Assembly: GCA_004557855.1 (NCBI GenBank) | Contig: SFFJ01000004.1 | Location: 1 to 64,000, forward strand | DNA: 64,000 nucleotides | Direction of reading: 5' to 3' | From: Oscillospiraceae bacterium | GTDB taxonomy: Bacteria; Bacillota; Clostridia; Oscillospirales; Ruminococcaceae | Shown here: piece by piece, positions 7,942 through 16,276 of the stretch | How positions within the stretch are numbered: position 1 is the first letter of the stretch | Layout: every line of letters begins with the position of its first letter | Notes under the pieces: generated by a model | Seen by the model: only the letters and a program-made list of their open reading frames with translations | The model's database searches: none | Told to the model about the DNA's origin: nothing | Position numbers and translations under genes: made by a program

Positions 7942-9552
7942 TTACTTCTTCTCGATGACGGTGATACGGCCCTGGCCGTAGGGATCGGCATAATCATCAC
8001 CGACAACGCCGCCCAGGCTGTCAACGATATAGTTGATGAGGACCTGGTTGTCGATCATGACGGAATCCTGCAGCAGCTTGGCGCCCTCGAACATGGCCAT
8101 GCCGTCGCCGAAGGACTTGAGCATATAGTTGTGGCTGGCAACGGTGTAGGTCTTGGCAAGATCCAGATCCTCGCCGCCGATCTTAACATTCTTGACACGG
8201 TATTCGCCGGAAACGCCGGTGAACATCCCCTCGGTGTTGATCTCCACGGTGGGCTCAACATTGAGGTCGATCTCATAGGTCATGCCGGAAACCTGCATGA
8301 AGCCGCCGCACTCGCCGGGGGCATTGCGGGAGCCCATTTCCAGAGCATCCAGCAGCTGCTGGCCGGTCACTTCCACGACGCACATTTCGTTGCCGTAGGG
8401 ATGAACGGCGATGATCTGGCCGTAGGTGATATCGCCTGCGGGGATGTTGGCACGGATGCCGCCGCCGTTGACCAGAGCAACATCAGCGCCGGAAAGGGTA
8501 CGGTAGGCATCGGCGCACAGGTCGCCCAGGTTAGTCTCCTGACGACGAACCATACGCTCGCCGGTCACGGGGTCATTGGTGGTCAGCTCGACCTTGGTGG
8601 AGGCCACGACGGTATTTACCATCTCCTCGTAGCCCTTCTTGATCTCGGAGATCGTCTCGCCTACGCCGTCATCATTGATGAGGGTGGAGGAGACCTTGCC
8701 GTCGGCGGAAATGGTCAGGCAGCCGATATTGGCCAGCTTGGTGCCGGTGGAGGTGAGGATAACATCCTTGCCTTCCTTATTCTTAACGATATCACCGGCG
8801 ATGGTGGAATGGGAGTGACCGTCCAGCAGGGCGTCAATGCCGCTGGTGTTGACGATCACATCGGAGGAGGTCCAGGGCTGGCAGTCCGCCTCGATGCCCA
8901 GGTGGGCCATGGCGATGACATACTTGGCGCCCTCCTTGCGGGCAGCGTCTACGGCGTTCTGTACGGCAGTGTACAGCTTTTCGCCGGTCTCATCCTGCAG
9001 GAAGCCGAAAATGTAGTTGCCTTCGCCATCCTGGAAGTAGGTGGGGGTGGAGGTGGTGATGGTCTTGGGGGTGGAAATGCCGACGAAAGCGATCTTCACG
9101 CCGTCAACATCCTTGATGACATAGGGCTTCAGCACGGGGTTGCCGTCCTTGTCTACAAAGTTGCAGCTGATGTACTCAAAGTCGGCCTTTTCCACCAGCT
9201 TATTGAACTGGTCCATGCCGTAGTCGAACTCATGGTTGCCGGGGGTGGCTACATCGTAGCCCAGCTTGTTCATGATGTCGATGATGTACTCGCCCTTGGA
9301 AAGGGTGCCGATGGTGTCGCCCTGAACGGCGTCGCCGTTATCTACCAGCAGGACCTTATTGCCTGCGGCCAGCAGCGCACGCTTGGCAGCGGAAAGGCCC
9401 TGGTAGCCCATGCCGTCCTCGATGCCGCAGTGGGCGTCATTGGTGTACAGAACGACGATGTCCTTGGCAGCGGGAGCGGTAGCACCGTTGCCGCAGCCGG
9501 CCAGTACCATAATAAGTACCAGCATCAGTGCGAGAATACGGAATTTCTTCAT
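7942..9552 (-). CDS. 5'-nucleotidase/UDP-sugar hydrolase lipoprotein
   Basis: 536 residues. The signal peptide ends LIMVLAGC, so the protein is anchored by a lipidated Cys at 20. The N-terminal calcineurin-like metallophosphoesterase domain shows YTNDAHCGIED, VDNGDAVQGDTIG and GNHEFDYG, then MAHLGIE and DGHSHS. The C-terminal 5'-nucleotidase domain shows ETNLGDLCADAYR and NGGGIRANIPAGDITYG. It should release phosphate and nucleosides from extracellular nucleotides. ATG 9552 is chosen because GGAGG lies 8 nt upstream and the signal peptide begins there; the frame remains open another 49 codons. A nucleoside phosphorylase gene lies 1.6 kb away. Confidence 0.93.
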   Translation of the reverse strand: MKKFRILALMLVLIMVLAGCGNGATAPAAKDIVVLYTNDAHCGIEDGMGYQGLSAAKRALLAAGNKVLLVDNGDAVQGDTIGTLSKGEYIIDIMNKLGYDVATPGNHEFDYGMDQFNKLVEKADFEYISCNFVDKDGNPVLKPYVIKDVDGVKIAFVGISTPKTITTSTPTYFQDGEGNYIFGFLQDETGEKLYTAVQNAVDAARKEGAKYVIAMAHLGIEADCQPWTSSDVIVNTSGIDALLDGHSHSTIAGDIVKNKEGKDVILTSTGTKLANIGCLTISADGKVSSTLINDDGVGETISEIKKGYEEMVNTVVASTKVELTTNDPVTGERMVRRQETNLGDLCADAYRTLSGADVALVNGGGIRANIPAGDITYGQIIAVHPYGNEMCVVEVTGQQLLDALEMGSRNAPGECGGFMQVSGMTYEIDLNVEPTVEINTEGMFTGVSGEYRVKNVKIGGEDLDLAKTYTVASHNYMLKSFGDGMAMFEGAKLLQDSVMIDNQVLINYIVDSLGGVVGDDYADPYGQGRITVIEKK

Positions 9553-9616
9553 TCGGTTCTCCTCCTTGATCTGTTCTTTCATAATTTCGGCGGTTCTTCC
9601 GGTCCGCCGTAAGGTA

Positions 9617-9646
9617 AGCATACCATATTTATGATGAGTTAGACAA
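9617..9646 (-). promoter_or_regulatory. promoter of 5'-nucleotidase gene
   Basis: Minus-strand TTGTCT and TATGCT separated by 18 nt, 65 nt upstream of the start. Confidence 0.45.
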
Positions 9647-9750
9647 TAGATAGCGGGCATTCGTAAAAATTTTGTTACAATTGTAAAAATACAGCCCATT
9701 ATTCGGACGAAACGGTACAGGCTTCCTGCGGCGGGAAAGCGGGAAACAGG

Positions 9751-9788
9751 CGCAAAAAAAGGCCGCCTGCGCAGCGGCAGACGGCGGG
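9751..9788 (-). terminator. terminator of microprotein gene
   Basis: Minus-strand stem GCCGTCTGC / GCAGGCGGC followed by CTTTTTTT, just after the 44-codon gene. Confidence 0.8.
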
Positions 9789-9801
9789 AAAACGGCGGGA
9801 T

Positions 9802-9936
9802 TTATTTTTTGCGGGAGGTAAGCAGCAGCACGGCCGCAATGACCACAACAACAGCCATGGCAATGATGGCGATGGGAACGATGCTGTTATCACCGGTAAC
9901 GGGGGCGGCAGTAAGCGCCGCATAAAACAGTTTCAT
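9802..9936 (-). CDS. 44-aa sorting-signal-like membrane microprotein
   Basis: Begins MKLFYAALTAAPVTGDNS, continues with a hydrophobic stretch of about 22 residues rich in I, A and V, and ends LLLTSRKK. This is the exact architecture of a C-terminal cell-wall sorting signal (xPxTGD, membrane span, positive tail) with no preceding protein. The gene is real by three signs: GGAGG 4 nt before the ATG, a perfect TTGACA-17-TATAAT promoter, and its own terminator. Its function is unknown; it could be a sortase substrate or decoy, or a simple membrane microprotein in which the PVTGD motif is accidental. Confidence 0.7.
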   Translation of the reverse strand: MKLFYAALTAAPVTGDNSIVPIAIIAMAVVVVIAAVLLLTSRKK

Positions 9937-9971
9937 GGATTACCCTCCAGGCTCATTGGAATAACAAGTTT

Positions 9972-10000
9972 ATTATAGTCCCCCCGGGCGGGCGTGTCAA
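9972..10000 (-). promoter_or_regulatory. consensus promoter of 44-aa microprotein
   Basis: Perfect TTGACA and TATAAT on the minus strand with 17 nt spacing, ending about 35 nt before the start codon. Confidence 0.85.
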
Positions 10001-10121
10001 TTGTATTGACGGAATTGTAACGGAGTTGATACTATTGCGGGCCTTGCCGGGGCCCCCGCCGCCGGCGCCGATAGGGGAAAAAAGTACCGGAAAGACAGCG
10101 GAAAGGCCATGCCATCCCCCC

Positions 10122-10157
10122 GCAAAAACGCAGCCGCCGGCAAAAACCGACGGCTGT
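10122..10157 (-). terminator. terminator of udp-reductase operon
   Basis: Minus-strand stem CAGCCGTCGG / CCGGCGGCTG followed by CGTTTTTG. Confidence 0.75.
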
Positions 10158-10180
10158 TGAATACCGATAAAACGGGCGGC

Positions 10181-11197
10181 TTATTCCGGCAGCACCACGG
10201 TAAGGGCGCTGCGCGGGAAGGAGCAGCAGGGATGAAAGACGCCGTCCGCAGGGGCAGGCGCCCGGTCGGGGTCGGTCCAGACCTCCCCGGAGAGCAGCCG
10301 GGAGCGGCAGTAGCCGCAGGAACCGCTGCGGCAGTAGGCACGGGGGGATACCCCCGCACGCTCCAGCGCCACAAGGACGCTTTCCTCGGCGGCAGCCGTG
10401 GCGGTCACGGTCCCGCTGCCGGTATGGATGGTCAGGGGATAGCGTTCCCCCGGGGCGGTGGGGTAGGGGGGAGTGTGTATTTCACCTGGCACCTCCCGGT
10501 GGTAGCGCTCCGGGCGTACCCCGCCGGCGGTCAGGCCGTCATGCAGGGTATCGTACATGGCCTGCGGCCCGCAAAGGTAATAGGCGGCTTCGGCGGCGTC
10601 GGTCTCCGGCAGGATGTCCTCCGCCGTGAAATAGCCGTGCTTATCCTCCGGCCGGGGGTTCTGCGCCAGCGCAAACCGTACCCGCACCCGGTCACATTCC
10701 CGGGCCAGGGCGGTGAATTCCTCCCGGAACAGCATGGCGGCAGGGTCATCCCACCCGCAGAACAGGCTGATCTCCCGGTCGGTATCACTATCGACGATGC
10801 TGCGCACCATCGAGCGCAGCGGGGTCACGCTCATGCCGCCGCTGATCCCGACGATCTTCCGGGGCGTTTCGGGGGTGATGCAGAATTCCCCCAGCGGGTG
10901 AGAGGCCCGAATGGTCGTCCCCACAGTGCCGTGCTGCCCCAGCCAGCGGGAGGTAAAGCTTCCCCCCACATGGATGAACAGGTCATAGTACCCGCCCTCC
11001 TCGGCCTCCCGCGGGGAGGAAGCGATGGAGTAGGGGCGGCCGGTGGTGGTGCCGTCGATCTCATAGTAAAGGCAGATGTACTGGCCGGGCAGGAAGGGGG
11101 CAAGCTTCCCCTCGGCGGCGGTAAAGCGGTAACGCAGGACATCGGGTGCGGCGGCTGCGATATCCGAGATGCGCAGCAGCTGTTTAGTGTGATCCAT
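10181..11197 (-). CDS. FAD oxidoreductase with C-terminal 2Fe-2S ferredoxin domain
   Basis: 338 residues. An FNR-type FAD domain (GRPYSIASS at 53-61), a NAD(P) domain (GISGGMSVTPLRSM; YLCGPQAMYD) and a plant-type [2Fe-2S] domain with C289, C294, C297 and C325/C326 (CRSGSCGYCRS...HPCC). This is the layout of phenol-hydroxylase and HCP reductases, passing electrons from NAD(P)H to an acceptor. ATG 11197 has GGAGG upstream and overlaps the end of the phosphorylase gene by 14 nt, so the two are translationally linked. The electron acceptor is not known; no hybrid cluster protein is encoded nearby. Confidence 0.88.
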   Translation of the reverse strand: MDHTKQLLRISDIAAAAPDVLRYRFTAAEGKLAPFLPGQYICLYYEIDGTTTGRPYSIASSPREAEEGGYYDLFIHVGGSFTSRWLGQHGTVGTTIRASHPLGEFCITPETPRKIVGISGGMSVTPLRSMVRSIVDSDTDREISLFCGWDDPAAMLFREEFTALARECDRVRVRFALAQNPRPEDKHGYFTAEDILPETDAAEAAYYLCGPQAMYDTLHDGLTAGGVRPERYHREVPGEIHTPPYPTAPGERYPLTIHTGSGTVTATAAAEESVLVALERAGVSPRAYCRSGSCGYCRSRLLSGEVWTDPDRAPAPADGVFHPCCSFPRSALTVVLPE

Positions 11198-11936
11198 ACT
11201 GTTCCTCCCACCGCACAAACGCCTCCAGCGCCGTGATGATCTCATTCTGCTCCCCCTGCATGGCCATCCGGTCGCCGTCGGCGTAGTCGGCTACGCTTTC
11301 GGCAACATCGCTCTCATACGGGGCGACATTATTGAGGATGGAGGCGGCAGCCATTCCCCGCAGTCTTCCGATGGTATACAGGGCGGCGGTTTCCATATCC
11401 GCCCCCAGGATCCCGCGGGCAGACCAGGTCCGGCACAGCTCCGTTTCCTCATCGGTGTAGAAGCTGTCGTGGCTGCGCACCAGCCCGCAGCGGTGGGCAA
11501 AGCCCTGCGCCGCAGCCGCCGTGCGGCAGCATTCCAGCAGACGGTGGTCAGCTACGGCAGGGTAGCCCAGCGGCAGGTAGGCGGCGGAAGCGCCGTCATC
11601 CCGCACCGCACCTTCGGCCAGCACCAGCTCGCCGGGGGCGATATCAAACTGTAAGGCGCCGCAGCTGCCGATGCGGATGGCACATTCCACGCCGCAGGCA
11701 CGCAGCTCCTCCACGGCAATGCCCATCGAGGCGCCGCCGATGCCGGTGGAGACCGCCAGCACCTGCACCCCCCGGTAGGTTCCGGTCAGGCTGCGGAATT
11801 CCCGGTTATAGGCCAGCTCCCGGACATCCTGCAGGTGCAGGGCGATGCGGTCAAGGCGGGCAGGGTCGCCGGGCAGCAGGGCATAGCGGATATTCAGGGA
11901 CGAGTCCAGACGAATGTGGGCTTGCAAAGTTCCCAT
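11184..11936 (-). CDS. udp: uridine/purine nucleoside phosphorylase
   Basis: 250 residues of the PNP_UDP_1 family: YALLPGDPARLDRIA (phosphate-binding), STGIGGASMGIAVEEL, IRIGSCGALQ and GADMETAALYTI (ribose/base site) appear in order. It cleaves nucleosides with phosphate, giving base plus ribose-1-phosphate. The longer open frame is rejected because MGTLQAH at 11936 has GAGGG 8 nt upstream and a good promoter just before. Its operon partner is the FAD/2Fe-2S reductase. Uridine phosphorylase is the best guess; purine specificity is not excluded. Confidence 0.88.
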   Translation of the reverse strand: MGTLQAHIRLDSSLNIRYALLPGDPARLDRIALHLQDVRELAYNREFRSLTGTYRGVQVLAVSTGIGGASMGIAVEELRACGVECAIRIGSCGALQFDIAPGELVLAEGAVRDDGASAAYLPLGYPAVADHRLLECCRTAAAAQGFAHRCGLVRSHDSFYTDEETELCRTWSARGILGADMETAALYTIGRLRGMAAASILNNVAPYESDVAESVADYADGDRMAMQGEQNEIITALEAFVRWEEQYGSH

Positions 11937-11991
11937 AGTAGATCCCTCGCTTTCTGGTTTGCAGATCCGGTTACGGCATAAATTTGAAAAT

Positions 11992-12020
11992 ATTATAGCA
12001 TGGTTTTGCGGGCTTTTCAA
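11992..12020 (-). promoter_or_regulatory. promoter of udp operon
   Basis: Minus-strand TTGAAA and TATAAT separated by 17 nt. Confidence 0.7.
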
Positions 12021-12030
12021 CGAAAAGGCA

Positions 12031-12144
12031 GCAGGGGGCGGGATAGGGCCGCAGGCCCGGCGGTGCTCCGCACCGCCGAAGCGGGCTTCGCCCGCTTGCC
12101 CCGGCTGCGCCGGGGCGGCCTGCGGCCCTACTCCGCTCCCTGCA
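12031..12144. repeat. GC-rich multi-hairpin intergenic element, copy 3
   Basis: GCAGGGGGCGGG ... CTCCCTGCAC outer arms and GGGCCGCAGGCC / GGCCTGCGGCCC inner arms enclose CGGCGGTGC/GCACCGCCG, AGCGGGC/GCCCGCT and CCCCGGC/GCCGGGG hairpins. The core of about 85 bp is nearly identical to copy 4 at 13.8 kb. Confidence 0.8.
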
Positions 12145-12155
12145 CCGGCCCCGCC

Positions 12156-13109
12156 CTATGGCGTCGCCGTCCGGGCGGCATCCTCCGCAGGATCAAAGAT
12201 TAACCCGGAACGCAGCACCAGGTGTCCGCTGCTGTAATCCGCCGTGATCCGCATGGGGCAGTAGCAGTAGCCGTTCGGCTCCCCCTCGGGGTCCATCACC
12301 AGATCGATGGTAAAGCTGCCGTCCTCGTTTTCGGTATAGCCGGTGATCCCCGCCCGGGCGATCGCGGGATAGCCGAGGTGACGGCTGTCCCGGTAGGCAT
12401 TCCGCCCGGCATCGTAGCATTGGGGGTTCTTCTGCGCCCTCCCTGCCATCTGCTCCCCGGTGATGCCGAACAGGTTTTCAGCAAATTCCCGTACCGCATC
12501 GCCGTCCACCCATGTGCCGCTTTCGTCAATGTAGGGATATTCCAAACCCTTGGCCTCGCAGTACAGGAACATCGACCACAGCAGCTGGTTGATGGTCAGA
12601 CTGGTATTGCCGGAAAAGTTCAGGGCGTTGCGGAAAATGACCCATGTATCCACGACCTCCTGCACCTGCTCATTCGGCACCTCAATATACTCAAAATCCT
12701 CAAACCGATAGCGGGGATATTCCACCAGTGTGCTGCCGGCCGTCGCCCATTTATCGGTGTAATACCGGATGGTCTCCAGCACCTTTTGCAGCACGGTCTG
12801 CTTTTTTTCCGCCGGCGAAAGCGCAAACGCCGTGGTGATGGTAAGCGCCGCCGCCAAAAATACCACCGCCACCCGGGTAACGGCCTTTTTGGCACCGGCA
12901 AGCAGCACCTCGCAGCCATCCTGCCACGCCGCCCGCCGGAATGCCCCCCGGATCACACGGTCGTCGGCAGGGGGCAGCGGCTCCTCGCCGGCCGCCTCCC
13001 GCTCCAGCCGCTCCGATTGCTCAATGGCATATTCCCGCAGCGCCGCCTTGATCAACAGGTCGCCGTATTCCTCCTCCAGCATCTTTTTATCCAATGGATA
13101 GTTACTCAT
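12156..13109 (-). CDS. putative membrane-bound anti-sigma factor
   Basis: 317 residues with a charged N-terminus (1-76), one membrane span (about 77-97, AVVFLAAALTITTAFAL) and a long external domain. It overlaps the upstream ECF sigma gene by 8 nt. The one-TM topology and coupling to a sigma gene fit an anti-sigma factor whose outer domain senses the envelope; I recognise no named sensor domain. No zinc HxxxCxxC anti-sigma motif is seen, so the call rests on context. A partial in-frame region DPEGEPNGYCYCPMR near the C-terminus is Cys-containing. Confidence 0.6.
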   Translation of the reverse strand: MSNYPLDKKMLEEEYGDLLIKAALREYAIEQSERLEREAAGEEPLPPADDRVIRGAFRRAAWQDGCEVLLAGAKKAVTRVAVVFLAAALTITTAFALSPAEKKQTVLQKVLETIRYYTDKWATAGSTLVEYPRYRFEDFEYIEVPNEQVQEVVDTWVIFRNALNFSGNTSLTINQLLWSMFLYCEAKGLEYPYIDESGTWVDGDAVREFAENLFGITGEQMAGRAQKNPQCYDAGRNAYRDSRHLGYPAIARAGITGYTENEDGSFTIDLVMDPEGEPNGYCYCPMRITADYSSGHLVLRSGLIFDPAEDAARTATP

Positions 13110-13671
13110 CGTCCGTTCCTCCTTTCTCCCGATAGGCCAGCAGCAGCTTGCGCTTGGCCCTCGTCAGCAGCATCCGTACATGCTCGGGCTTCAGCCCCAT
13201 CAGCCGGGCGATCTCCTTATGCGGCAGCTCCAGCAGGTAGCGGTAGTTCAGGATATCCAGCTCCCGCTGCGGCAGCAGGGCCACGCATTGCCGCAGCAGC
13301 ACAGCCTGCTCCCGACGCAGCAGCAGCTCCATCGGGCCGTCCTCCGCCGGGCCGGGGGCGTCCAGGCTTTCGTCATACCCGGTAAAGGTATTCTGCTGCT
13401 CCCGCTGCCGCCGGCGGTACAGGTCAAGGGCGGCAGTCTGCGTCACCGCAGCCAGATAGTAGGCCCGCTCATTTTCGGGGATCATCCGCACCTTTTCCAG
13501 GTGGCGGATCACCCGCAGCATGGCCTCCTGCACCGCCTCCTCGGCCCGGTCGTCCTCCTTCAGGATAGAACCCGCCTGCCGCAGCATGACCGCCCGGTAG
13601 CGGGTATACAGCTCCGCCGCAAGCTGCCGGTCGTCGTCGTTTTCTATCGCCGTGATCATCAGGGGCAGCAT
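13102..13671 (-). CDS. ECF-type RNA polymerase sigma factor
   Basis: 189 residues with sigma region 2 (RYRAVMLRQAGSILKEDD, AVQEAMLRVIRHLEKV, RAYYLAAVTQTAALDLYRRR) and region 4 (LPQRELDILNYRYLLELPHKEIARLMG, then EHVRMLLTRAKRKLL). It is the first gene of a two-gene operon with the putative anti-sigma factor. The regulon is unknown; no conventional sigma-A promoter is obvious before it, which would fit autoregulation. Confidence 0.9.
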   Translation of the reverse strand: MLPLMITAIENDDDRQLAAELYTRYRAVMLRQAGSILKEDDRAEEAVQEAMLRVIRHLEKVRMIPENERAYYLAAVTQTAALDLYRRRQREQQNTFTGYDESLDAPGPAEDGPMELLLRREQAVLLRQCVALLPQRELDILNYRYLLELPHKEIARLMGLKPEHVRMLLTRAKRKLLLAYREKGGTDDE

Positions 13672-13824
13672 AGAAACGTCCCTCCTTGCTCTTTCGTCTT
13701 TTTATAGATGGTACCATAAGGACGGAGGGCGGTGCAACCGGGTTTTGCCCTCCACCCTATATAACGCCGCCCCGCCGGAAATGCAACACACCCCCGCGAA
13801 TTTTTCCGTCCCCCCGCAGATTTT

Positions 13825-13943
13825 TGCAGGGAGCGGGGCAACGGGCCGCAGGCCCGGCGGTGCTCCGCACCGCCGAAGCGGGCTTCGCCCGCTTGCCCCG
13901 GCTGCGCCGGGGCGGCCTGCGGCCCTATCCCCGCCCCCTGCAC
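13825..13943. repeat. GC-rich multi-hairpin intergenic element, copy 4
   Basis: TGCAGGGAGCGGGG / CCCGCCCCCTGCA outer arms with the same GGGCCGCAGGCC core and the same three inner hairpins in the same order as copy 3. Confidence 0.8.
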
Positions 13944-14001
13944 AAACCATCCGCCCTCCGCCCCCTGCACCGGCCCCGCAAAAAAGCTTCGCACAAAACC
14001 C

Positions 14002-14031
14002 TTGACATCCGCAGCCGTGGTGTGATAGAAT
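14002..14031 (+). promoter_or_regulatory. promoter of tRNA-Val
   Basis: TTGACA and TAGAAT, 18 nt apart, ending 17 nt before the tRNA. Confidence 0.7.
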
Positions 14032-14048
14032 AATCGAGCAGCCAAAAT

Positions 14049-14124
14049 GGACGATTAGCTCAGCTGGAAGAGCATCCGCTTGACGTGCGGAGGGTCACAG
14101 GTTCAAGTCCTGTATCGTCCACCA
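14049..14124 (+). tRNA. tRNA-Val(GAC)
   Basis: 76 nt with acceptor stem GGACGAT/ATCGTCC, D arm GCTC...GAGC, anticodon loop TTGACGT flanked by CCGC/GCGG (anticodon GAC), T arm ACAGG-TTCAAGT-CCTGT, and an encoded 3' CCA. The cloverleaf is complete. Confidence 0.96.
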
Positions 14125-14130
14125 AAGACA

Positions 14131-14165
14131 GAGGGATACCGCACGATGCGGTATCTCTCTTTTCA
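14131..14165 (+). terminator. terminator after tRNA-Val
   Basis: GAGGGATACCGCA / TGCGGTATCTCTC stem followed by TTTT. Confidence 0.85.
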
Positions 14166-14210
14166 TATGCCGGGGGATCGGCGGGCCTTTACCCGTCCCC
14201 CCGTTTTTCT

Positions 14211-14239
14211 TTGCCTTTTGGGGAAAACTATGCTATAAT
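14211..14239 (+). promoter_or_regulatory. promoter of YjdF-like membrane protein gene
   Basis: TTGCCT and TATAAT, 17 nt apart. Confidence 0.7.
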
Positions 14240-14274
14240 CAAAAAAAACGACCGGGAAAGGAATGGCCACAACG

Positions 14275-15120
14275 ATGAAAAAACGCCAAAAGGTTCGTAA
14301 ACCCGCCCGCGACCTGCGCGCGGCGATCCGGCGGCAGCCCAAGGTATTTGCGGTATATCTGGTGCTGCGCCTGATCGTCCTTGCTACGCTGGTATCCTCC
14401 ATCCTGCGCGGAGAATATGAAAACGCTTTTATCTGCCTGCTGGTGCTGGCGCTTTTCGTCCTGCCGTTTTTCATCCAGCAGAACTTCGGCATTGAGCTGC
14501 CCGATACGCTGCAGATCATCATCCTGCTGTTCATCTTCGCCTCGGAGATATTGGGGGAGCTTGCCTGCTTTTTCATCACCGTTCCCAATTGGGATTCCAT
14601 CCTGCACACCACCACCGGGTTTTTGTGCGCCGCCACCGGCTTCGCCCTCATCGATATCCTGAACCGCAACAGTAAGATCAAATTCGAGCTTTCGCCCATC
14701 TACGTGGCGCTGGTGGCCTTCTGCTTCTCCATGACCGTCGGCGTGCTGTGGGAGTTCTTCGAATTCGGCATGGACCGCCTGTTCATGATGGATATGCAGA
14801 AGGATACCGTCGTGAACAGCATCACCTCGGTCATGCTGGACCCCACCAATAAAAATATCCCCGTCACCATCAGCGGCATCACCGCCGTAACGGTAAACGG
14901 GCAGGAATTGGGCCTCGGCGGCTATCTGGATATCGGGCTTTACGATACGATGGAGGACCTTTTCGTCAATTTCATCGGTGCGCTGGTATTCAGCTTCATC
15001 GGGTATTTCTATATTAAGCGCCGCGGGGAAGGGAAGATCGCCAAGGCCTTTATCCCCACCATCACCGAACCGAAGCCCGCCCCGGAGGAGTCCCCCGCCC
15101 CACCCCCGCAGGAAACCTGA
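14275..15120 (+). CDS. YjdF-like (DUF2238-type) multipass membrane protein
   Basis: 281 residues with about six to seven membrane segments, a basic N-terminus and a proline-rich cytoplasmic tail (PKPAPEESPAPPPQET). NWDSILHTTTGFLCAATGF and TVGVLWEFFEFGMD resemble the conserved core of E. coli YjdF. The function of the family is unknown. I choose ATG 14275 because GGAAAGGA lies about 12 nt upstream; ATG 14263 directly abuts that site. It has its own promoter and is followed by about 310 nt with no gene. Confidence 0.7.
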   Translation: MKKRQKVRKPARDLRAAIRRQPKVFAVYLVLRLIVLATLVSSILRGEYENAFICLLVLALFVLPFFIQQNFGIELPDTLQIIILLFIFASEILGELACFFITVPNWDSILHTTTGFLCAATGFALIDILNRNSKIKFELSPIYVALVAFCFSMTVGVLWEFFEFGMDRLFMMDMQKDTVVNSITSVMLDPTNKNIPVTISGITAVTVNGQELGLGGYLDIGLYDTMEDLFVNFIGALVFSFIGYFYIKRRGEGKIAKAFIPTITEPKPAPEESPAPPPQET

Positions 15121-15429
15121 CCCAAGCCCTCCGCAGCAGCATGGAAAAAGACAGCCCCGCCGCCACTCGGCCACCTGCCGGGTGGTGACGTTTTTGCCCG
15201 CCGGGGCAGCAGGAGAGAGCGCAAACCCCAAGCGCCACACACCAAAATCAAAAGAGGACAGCCCCACTACCGCAAAACGCATCTCACCCAAAATCAAAAA
15301 CGAATTGCCCGCCCCCGTTAAAACCCATTCCGCCGCCGAAAAAAGCTGCCGGTTCGCAGTCGTTAAAAAATTGACAAGCCGGCAAAAACCTGCTATAATA
15401 GCCCCCAGTTTACTTTAGGGGGCAGGCAG
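15121..15429. other. intergenic region without a recognisable gene
   Basis: C- and A-rich sequence. The only feature I can support is the FNT gene promoter near its 3' end. Confidence 0.5.
15371..15399 (+). promoter_or_regulatory. consensus promoter of FNT gene
   Basis: Perfect TTGACA and TATAAT with 17 nt spacing. Confidence 0.85.
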
Positions 15430-16032
15430 ATGAAAATTTTACCCTGTGCAGTACGCAGCGCACTTTCCGGCGTGATGATCGCCATCGGCGGGTATGCGTT
15501 TCTGGGCTGTGAAAACCGTGTGGTCGGGGCGATCCTCTTCACGGTGGGGCTCATCACCATCACGCTGTTCGGGTTCGATCTCTACACCGGCAGGATCGGG
15601 TATTTCCCGGTGCAAAGCCGCACCGAACGCCTGCAAACGCTGCTTTCTCTGCCCGGGAATGCGGTGGGCTGCCTTTTAGCAGGCCTTGCCCGCAAACCCG
15701 CCGGGGCGGTGCAGGCGCTGTGTGAGGCCCGGCTCGCCAAGGATTTTTCCACCCTTCTGGTGGATGGCATCTTCTGCGGCATCCTCATCTTCATCTGCGT
15801 GGAGATCTACAAGACCCGCGGGACGGTGCTGGGCATCCTCATCTGCATCCCCACCTTTATCCTTTGCGGGTTCGAACACTCGGTCGCCGATATTTTCTAC
15901 TTCGTCAATGCCCGCATTTTCAGCTGGCAGGCGGTGGGCGTGGTGCTGGCGGTGGCGCTGGGCAATGCCCTCGGTGCGCTGCTGATCCCGGCGGCCCGGC
16001 GGCTGTACGCACCCGCCCCCAAGACCGCATAG
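15430..16032 (+). CDS. short formate/nitrite transporter (FNT) family protein
   Basis: 200 residues with about six membrane segments. The FNT family is supported by the central helix region (VDGIFCGILIFICVEIY) and the conserved CGFEHSVADIFYF segment, matching the GFEH(S/C)VANM motif of FocA/NirC. It is shorter than the usual 250-280 residues, with the loss mainly in loops and the N-terminus. It would be a pentameric channel for small anions such as formate. The promoter is consensus and a strong terminator follows, so it is monocistronic. Confidence 0.85.
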   Translation: MKILPCAVRSALSGVMIAIGGYAFLGCENRVVGAILFTVGLITITLFGFDLYTGRIGYFPVQSRTERLQTLLSLPGNAVGCLLAGLARKPAGAVQALCEARLAKDFSTLLVDGIFCGILIFICVEIYKTRGTVLGILICIPTFILCGFEHSVADIFYFVNARIFSWQAVGVVLAVALGNALGALLIPAARRLYAPAPKTA

Positions 16033-16040
16033 CCCACGGA

Positions 16041-16066
16041 GTGCCGCAGTCTGCGGCACTTTTTTA
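16041..16066 (+). terminator. terminator of FNT gene
   Basis: GTGCCGCA / TGCGGCAC stem followed by TTTTTT. Confidence 0.88.
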
Positions 16067-16276
16067 GTATGTGCAGGGTGCGGGCCCTCCCTCTTCCCCC
16101 GCACAAACTCATCCTTTCCAAAACCCCTCCCCCGCACAAACTCCCCACTTCGACCCATTTGTCCAAAAATCTCCCATCCGGCGCCCTTTGCCGATGGGAT
16201 TTTTCCCCTTCGCGGCGCTACAATGGGAATAAAGGCGGGCAGGATCCGCCACAACAGGGAAAGGACGATATCGACT

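Larger units (their letters stand above)
13672..14048. other. intergenic region between ECF sigma operon and tRNA-Val
   Basis: Contains multi-hairpin element copy 4 (13825-13943) and the tRNA-Val promoter. The rest is C-rich low-complexity sequence in which I see no gene. Confidence 0.6.
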
